From Thermoplasmata archaeon (GTDB lineage Archaea > Thermoplasmatota > Thermoplasmata > Lutacidiplasmatales > UBA184), in assembly GCA_030037695.1 (NCBI GenBank), contig JASHQF010000068.1, forward strand, positions 1 through 18,413: a stretch of DNA of 18,413 nt, written 5' to 3'. Position 1 is the first letter of the stretch; each line of letters opens with the position of its first letter. Positions 15,501 through 18,413 of the stretch are shown piece after piece. The notes below the pieces were generated by a model that was not told the DNA's origin, searched no databases, and saw only the letters and a list, made by a program, of their open reading frames with translations. A program made the position numbers and the translations under genes.

Positions 15501-16258
15501 GAGATCGTGACGGGGGCGAGATATCCCGGGACACCGAGGGGGGCCGGAGCGACGAGCGGGCTCCTGGGCGATGCCCCGGCCGACGGCGCGTCCGTGACGA
15601 GCGGGCTCGCCCCCGAACCTCGCGTACCGAGCCCCGAGACCTCGGCGACCCAGGGAGCGAACGACGACGGGAGCGAGATCGGAGCGGTCGGGGCCACGTA
15701 CGGTCCGAACGGTCCCGAGTACGTGGCAAGGGTGGTGCCGAACGCGCTGCCGAGCTCGGTCGGGGAGGCTGTGACCTCCAGCGATACCCGGTCCGGGAAT
15801 GTGGTGACGTTCGCGGGACCGAGCGAGGCGAAGTAGGAATCGGCGTCCGCGTAGACCGACGCCGGAGGGGAGAACTCGGCGTCGAACGTCGACGAGGTGA
15901 GGTAGTGGTGGTAGGAAGCGGAGTCCGGGTCGTTCAATCCGGCGAGATCGCTCGCAAGTCGCGTCGCATTGGCGAACCGGAACGTCACGAGGACGGTCTG
16001 GTCGCCCGCCGGCGACCCCGGAAGGGGCTCTCCCCCGGGCAGCGGCGCGTCCGAGGCAGCGTCCGGCACGGAGGAGCGGGGGCCTGAGAGCCCCGGCGCG
16101 GAGGTGGAGGAGATCGCCGAGGAGGTCGCCCCCGGCGCCGTTCCCGGACGGAGGCCGTCCCCGGCCGGCGAAAGGAACAGCGCGGCGACGACCACCGCGG
16201 CAAGGACCGCGAGGGGAAGGCCGTGCCGGGGGCTATGCGCTGCCATCGGCTCCGCCAT
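12530..16258 (-). CDS. S53 (sedolisin-fold) pseudopeptidase, membrane-anchored
   Basis: The 1242-residue surface protein has a signal segment (about 14-30), a Pro-kumamolisin activation-like domain (about 85-210, with 'DPDSASYHHYLT') and a sedolisin catalytic-type domain (about 260-690). The fold markers are clear: 'DLDAIGSMAPGATIYGVYG', 'VVAATGDADDD' and 'RDVVHGGN...RGYDLATGWGSLDA'. Aligned by eye to kumamolisin, the catalytic Asp (Asp365), oxyanion Asp (Asp451) and calcium ligands Asp654 and Asp670 are kept. The catalytic Glu position is Ala361, and the nucleophile in 'GTSxxxP' is Gly587 in 'MGTGIAAS'. It therefore should not cleave peptides by the S53 mechanism. An intermediate beta-rich region (about 700-955), three beta-sandwich modules (962-1196), a membrane helix (about 1208-1227) and an Arg-rich tail follow. 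It starts at ATG 16258; an alternative is ATG 16246. A binding, adhesive or regulatory role is inferred. Confidence 0.85.
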   Translation of the reverse strand: MAEPMAAHSPRHGLPLAVLAAVVVAALFLSPAGDGLRPGTAPGATSSAISSTSAPGLSGPRSSVPDAASDAPLPGGEPLPGSPAGDQTVLVTFRFANATRLASDLAGLNDPDSASYHHYLTSSTFDAEFSPPASVYADADSYFASLGPANVTTFPDRVSLEVTASPTELGSAFGTTLATYSGPFGPYVAPTAPISLPSSFAPWVAEVSGLGTRGSGASPLVTDAPSAGASPRSPLVAPAPLGVPGYLAPVTISGVQYEYLPDFQVAYDERSLLVEYGYPTNVSVAAILASGSYGGAATTTSCGALTTGADVGPWDPADLSAYFEEALPSTQTVPTFTAVPIDGASSPGCLASWDTSGQVLANTADLDAIGSMAPGATIYGVYGPSWTSADAAFATILSPPATLPAGVRDGLAQVTVVATAYAVSDRNDTAWYQDVEQAQMSRITVVAATGDADDDAASSAWTGTYAEFPASMAYSTFGDVAVGGESVTLSPSNLTIASSSVWNISASDTAQGGPLGSEGGISAVFSSEPTWQASTEANNLLNGLGRGLPDLAAVANNTLVTITVDGHQQDATNVSGAGPWTATMGTGIAASVVAGMIAEIDFVLGTVGAPPVGFLDPELYSVANEQFAALPTGPIEGSIPSTFNSSLPTMTVRDVVHGGNYADLAVRGYDLATGWGSLDAYNFTMYLTPPDSSGLGGRLQAVSDFVDLTGLVAATEYPKNSTTSAHNASIEQSLYLANTFGAPVYEVRSVVYVDRMSSTWGFNFTGWISFPFGGLYPNLTVSEFWRPASGVDQSTLPLQMNLTTALVPASGSVPAQVKFTFGVSGASPLALNVPGAAFVIGAINYSYVWQGQTYANGPKGSASPLGYLAPQFGLEGLPPGGIGEFGSGTSGSFAAWVEPAGGSSFVAATTANVTSTNSHALESAANLTYRPNATGSNLWTFAYASGGVGQGISEVGPSGTKVEWIETGLPNVDGWHIGLPGGVRLYAGPGITEIDALLVNGRYAWTAASNSLNYSASPASGNATVTGTTVEISVTMVLTTNTVTFTLIGPVAPFPWSVAIAGGPTLMGTGSTLVTTLRFGHYTFTDADANKSWKPNATSGAFTVGAKPTTVDVSYVLVTYDAEVILLAPGNLALLCTIAIGSSTRTEYQLTFALHLPNGTYNWSVSGLPSGYHASPSSGTLTIAGARDIAAVTVTGPPPFGLFGLGIWGFVLVGGVAAAAVAGVLVWRRRRRARGPRPTYDA
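12671..13375 (-). repeat. Tandem beta-sandwich modules before the anchor of the S53-like protein
   Basis: Residues about 962-1196 hold three diverged modules like those of the neighbouring thermopsin protein. The first opens 'IETGLPNVDGWHIGL' and closes 'YSASPASGNATVTG'. The second has 'GPVAPFPWSVAIAGG'. The third has 'LHLPNGTYNWSVSGLPSGY' and closes 'ASPSSGTLTIAG'. Similarity is at protein level only. Confidence 0.6.
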
Positions 16259-16287
16259 GGACCGGGCTCCGCACTCCGATCCCCCCC

Positions 16288-16296
16288 GGTTTTCAT
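16288..16296 (-). promoter_or_regulatory. Possible TATA box of the S53-like gene
   Basis: On the minus strand this reads ATGAAAACC, centred about 34 bases before ATG 16258. It would place transcription start near 16266 with a leader of about eight bases. A second AT-rich patch, GAAACGTTAA at 16320-16311, overlaps the end of the dehydrogenase gene. Either could serve. Confidence 0.35.
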
Positions 16297-16317
16297 CCCG
16301 GGGACCGCCTTAACGTT

Positions 16318-17478
16318 TCAAGCGTGGGGACGGGGCCAGAGGCGGGCGGCCGCCGCGCGCCGCAGCAGTTCCGACGGCCCGTGCGCGATCCGCCCGCTGC
16401 GGACATCGCGCCAACGCTGCTCGTGGGGGAGCTCCGAGGAGTAACCTCGGCCCCCGTGGAACTGCACGGCGTGGTCGAGCGCGACCAGTGCCGCATCGCA
16501 GGCGAACACTTTGGCCAGCGCCGTCTCCGCCCCGGCCTCCGCCCCGGCCTCAAGGCGAGCGAGCGACGCGAGGACCAGGAGCCACGCCGCCTCGAGCCGG
16601 GTGGCGTCGTCGACCAGAGGATCGGCGACCGCCTGGTTCTCGCGGAGAGCACGACCGAAGGCGCTCCGCGTGCCGGCGTAGAGGACCGTTTCCTCCCAGG
16701 ACGCTCGGGCGACCCCGAGGTAGATGGCGGCAAGGAGCGCCCGTTCGCGATCGAGCTCCCCCTGGAGGTACGTGAAGGCGGCCCCCTCCTCGCCGACGAG
16801 CGCCGACCGGGGGAGGCGCACCTCCCGGTACTCTATGCGACCCCGACGCTGCCAGCGCTCGCCGAGGTCGGGCGCGTCCGTGCGCCGCCGGATGCCCGGA
16901 AGGTCCTGCGGGACCAGGAACGCGCTTACCCCCTCCCGACGTAGGCTGCCCGGCCGGCGCGCGTACACGAGCGCCACCTGGGCTTCTTCGGCGAACGCGA
17001 TCTCCGCCTTCGTGCCGGAGAGCCGGTACCCGTCGCCGTCCGGGGCCGCTTCGGCCGAGAGCGCCGCCGCGTCGGACCCTGCGGCGGGCTCGGTGATCTG
17101 GTTCCCGATCAGGATCTCACCCCGGAGTAAAGGCCGGTAGTACCGTTCGAGCTGGTCGGGAGCCCCGTGGTCTCGGAGCACGGAGCAGAACTCCGGCTGC
17201 AGGGCGAGCTTGGCGAACGTCGTCCCAGAGCTCCGGCCGAGGTGGTAGAGCGCCGCGGCCGCGTCGGTGACGGACAGCCCCCGACCGCCCAGAGTCGTCG
17301 CGACCGTGAGGCCGAGGAGCTTCGCCCTGCCGAGCTCCCGGAACTCGTTCCAGGGGAAGGCCGGGGTCCGGTCGAGCTCGCGGTACCGGCGGGCCAGCTC
17401 CAAGCGACGAACAACCTCCTCGAGCTCCGGCGCTACGGAGGTCGCGGGAGCGGACCAGAGCGAGGGAGACTCAGCCAT
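16318..17478 (-). CDS. Acyl-CoA dehydrogenase family flavoprotein
   Basis: The 386-residue protein has the full acyl-CoA dehydrogenase layout: N-terminal helical domain, middle beta domain with 'GNQITEPAAGSDA' (about 125-137, flavin and substrate contact), and C-terminal helical domain with 'TRSAFGRALRENQAV' (about 270-284) and 'FHGGRGY' (about 350-356). It should desaturate or reduce an acyl-CoA at C2-C3 using FAD. The usual catalytic Glu of 'YEGTSE' is His376 in 'IAHGPSE'. However, Glu245 in 'ELDRERALLAA' lies where isovaleryl-CoA dehydrogenase has its base, so activity remains plausible. ATG 17478 overlaps the CoA-transferase stop by eight bases, with a G-rich Shine-Dalgarno-like run just before it, which implies translational coupling; GTG 17496 is an alternative. 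The substrate cannot be named; carnitine-type CaiA/CaiB pairing is one possibility. Confidence 0.88.
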   Translation of the reverse strand: MAESPSLWSAPATSVAPELEEVVRRLELARRYRELDRTPAFPWNEFRELGRAKLLGLTVATTLGGRGLSVTDAAAALYHLGRSSGTTFAKLALQPEFCSVLRDHGAPDQLERYYRPLLRGEILIGNQITEPAAGSDAAALSAEAAPDGDGYRLSGTKAEIAFAEEAQVALVYARRPGSLRREGVSAFLVPQDLPGIRRRTDAPDLGERWQRRGRIEYREVRLPRSALVGEEGAAFTYLQGELDRERALLAAIYLGVARASWEETVLYAGTRSAFGRALRENQAVADPLVDDATRLEAAWLLVLASLARLEAGAEAGAETALAKVFACDAALVALDHAVQFHGGRGYSSELPHEQRWRDVRSGRIAHGPSELLRRAAAARLWPRPHA

Positions 17479-18413
17479 CGCCCGACCCCCTCTCACGGGG
17501 CCCCGATCCAGCCGTCTCGGCGGGGGGGTGCTCGCCGATCACCCCGAGCGTCCTCAGCCTCCCGATCCGGTCGGCCGGATAGCCGAGGATCCCTCCGAGG
17601 ACCGCATCGTTGTCCTGCCCGAGCCAAGGGGCGCCCCGCCAGATCCTCCCGGGCGTCTCCGAGAACTTGGGAGCGACCCCCGCCCCCTTGACCCGGCCGG
17701 CGACGGGGTCGTCCCATTCGACGAACATCCCTCGGGCCGCGTAGTGGGGATCGGCGGCGATGTCGCGCATGTCGTAGACGGACGAGATCGCGAGATCGTG
17801 CTCCCGTCCGAGACGTTCGAGCTCGGCACGCGTCCGGGGAGCGCAGAACCGGGCGATCGCCTCGTCGACGGGCCCCCGGTCGGCGAGCCGCCGCGCGGGG
17901 TCGTCGTGCGAACTCCCGACGAACCCGACCAGCTGCTTCAGGCGTTCCCAGCTGCTCGCGGTCGGGGCCGCCACGACCACCCAGCCGTCCGCCGCGCGGT
18001 GGAGGTCGTAGGGGTGCAGTCGCGCATGGCCGGCCCCGTACCGCCCGCGGACGACCCCCCGGGCGAAGAAGTCGAGCGCGAGGTTCTCGAGCAGGACAAA
18101 GAACACTTCGTACTGCGCCACGTCGACGGCCTGCCCCCGCCCGGTACGTTGGGCGTGGTAGCAGCCCATCAGCCCCGCCGTCGCGGCCGCGAGCCCCGTA
18201 ACGGTGTCGTTGAGGGCCGTACCGGCCCGGGTGGGAGGCTCAGGGTCGGGCCGCCCCTGCAGGGAGAGAAAACCGCTGTACGCTTGCCCGATCAGATCGA
18301 AGGAGGGGGCCGCCACCCGTTCGGGGACTCCCGTGCGGCCGAACCCCGAGACGTGGACGATGGTGAGGCGCGGGTTGGCCTCCCACACCTCTTGGTCCGA
18401 GAGCCCTAACCGA
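17471..18413 (-). CDS. Class III CoA-transferase (CaiB/BaiF family), N-terminus cut by window edge
   Basis: About 314 residues of a protein usually near 400 are present; the frame is still open at the edge ('LGLSDQEVWEANPRL'), so the N-terminus lies outside. Family landmarks: 'NPRLTIVHVSGFGRTG' matches the signature 'NP.lIyvsisGFG..G', then 'SFDLIGQAYSGF', 'GLAAATAGLMGCYHAQRTGRGQAVDV' in part, and the C-terminal 'PHYAARGMFVEWDDP' and 'GVAPKFSETPG'. The Asp of 'AVDVAQYE' sits in the region of the family's catalytic Asp that forms the acyl-enzyme anhydride. These enzymes move CoA between carboxylates, for example on formate/oxalate, carnitine or aromatic acids. The gene overlaps the acyl-CoA dehydrogenase start by eight bases, so they likely act in sequence: CoA loading, then redox at the acyl chain. 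The GTG at 18388 is internal and not the start. Substrate unknown. Confidence 0.9.
   Translation of the reverse strand, partial: RLGLSDQEVWEANPRLTIVHVSGFGRTGVPERVAAPSFDLIGQAYSGFLSLQGRPDPEPPTRAGTALNDTVTGLAAATAGLMGCYHAQRTGRGQAVDVAQYEVFFVLLENLALDFFARGVVRGRYGAGHARLHPYDLHRAADGWVVVAAPTASSWERLKQLVGFVGSSHDDPARRLADRGPVDEAIARFCAPRTRAELERLGREHDLAISSVYDMRDIAADPHYAARGMFVEWDDPVAGRVKGAGVAPKFSETPGRIWRGAPWLGQDNDAVLGGILGYPADRIGRLRTLGVIGEHPPAETAGSGPRERGSGDG

Noticed and set aside
18386..18388. GTG as the start of the CoA-transferase
   Set aside because: The frame continues to the window edge with family-like residues ('LGLSDQEVWEANP'), and about 90 residues of the usual N-terminus are missing.

Overview
The window is very G+C-rich, with G or C at most third codon positions, and it reads most naturally as archaeal, probably from the Thermoplasmatota. 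The support is: a bacterio-opsin-activator type HTH regulator with a CPxC-containing N-terminus; a thermopsin-type (A5) acid-protease homologue next to an S53-type protein, both carrying tandem 'xGLPxGxxWS' beta-sandwich modules typical of archaeal surface proteins; and several genes whose start codons lie about 26 bases downstream of an archaeal TATA-like box, as in leaderless transcripts. Lineage is an inference from gene content. No rRNA, tRNA, CRISPR array, insertion sequence or integrase was seen. No gap between genes exceeds about 200 bases.

Region 1 (1-3489) holds small regulatory and enzyme genes: an uncharacterised protein (89-523), a GyrI-like ligand-binding protein (604-1065, minus) divergent from the HTH_10 regulator (1167-1928, plus), a phosphatase and SAM-methyltransferase pair in one minus-strand operon (3208 down to 2001), and an uncharacterised 54-residue minus-strand gene (3325-3489).

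Region 2 (3680-8819) is on the plus strand. It has a membrane-anchored blue-copper protein, a 1115-residue class III adenylate cyclase fused to an AAA-type ATPase and helical repeats, and an EamA/DMT-family transporter.

Region 3 (8868-16258) is on the minus strand and holds two giant exported proteins. The upstream one is a sedolisin-fold (S53) protein with prodomain, calcium-site residues and a C-terminal membrane anchor, but with the catalytic Ser and Glu positions replaced, so it looks like a pseudopeptidase. The downstream one has a thermopsin domain, a NosD-like beta-helix region and beta-sandwich repeats, with no anchor.

Region 4 (16318-18413) is on the minus strand and holds a class III CoA-transferase, cut by the window edge, translationally coupled to an acyl-CoA dehydrogenase. 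The pair is suited to activating an acyl group as a CoA thioester and oxidising or reducing it at C2-C3. The dehydrogenase lacks the usual C-terminal catalytic Glu but has one at the isovaleryl-CoA-dehydrogenase position.

The most notable items are the active-site-less S53 protein beside the thermopsin composite, and the cyclase-ATPase-repeat signalling protein with a clean leaderless archaeal promoter.
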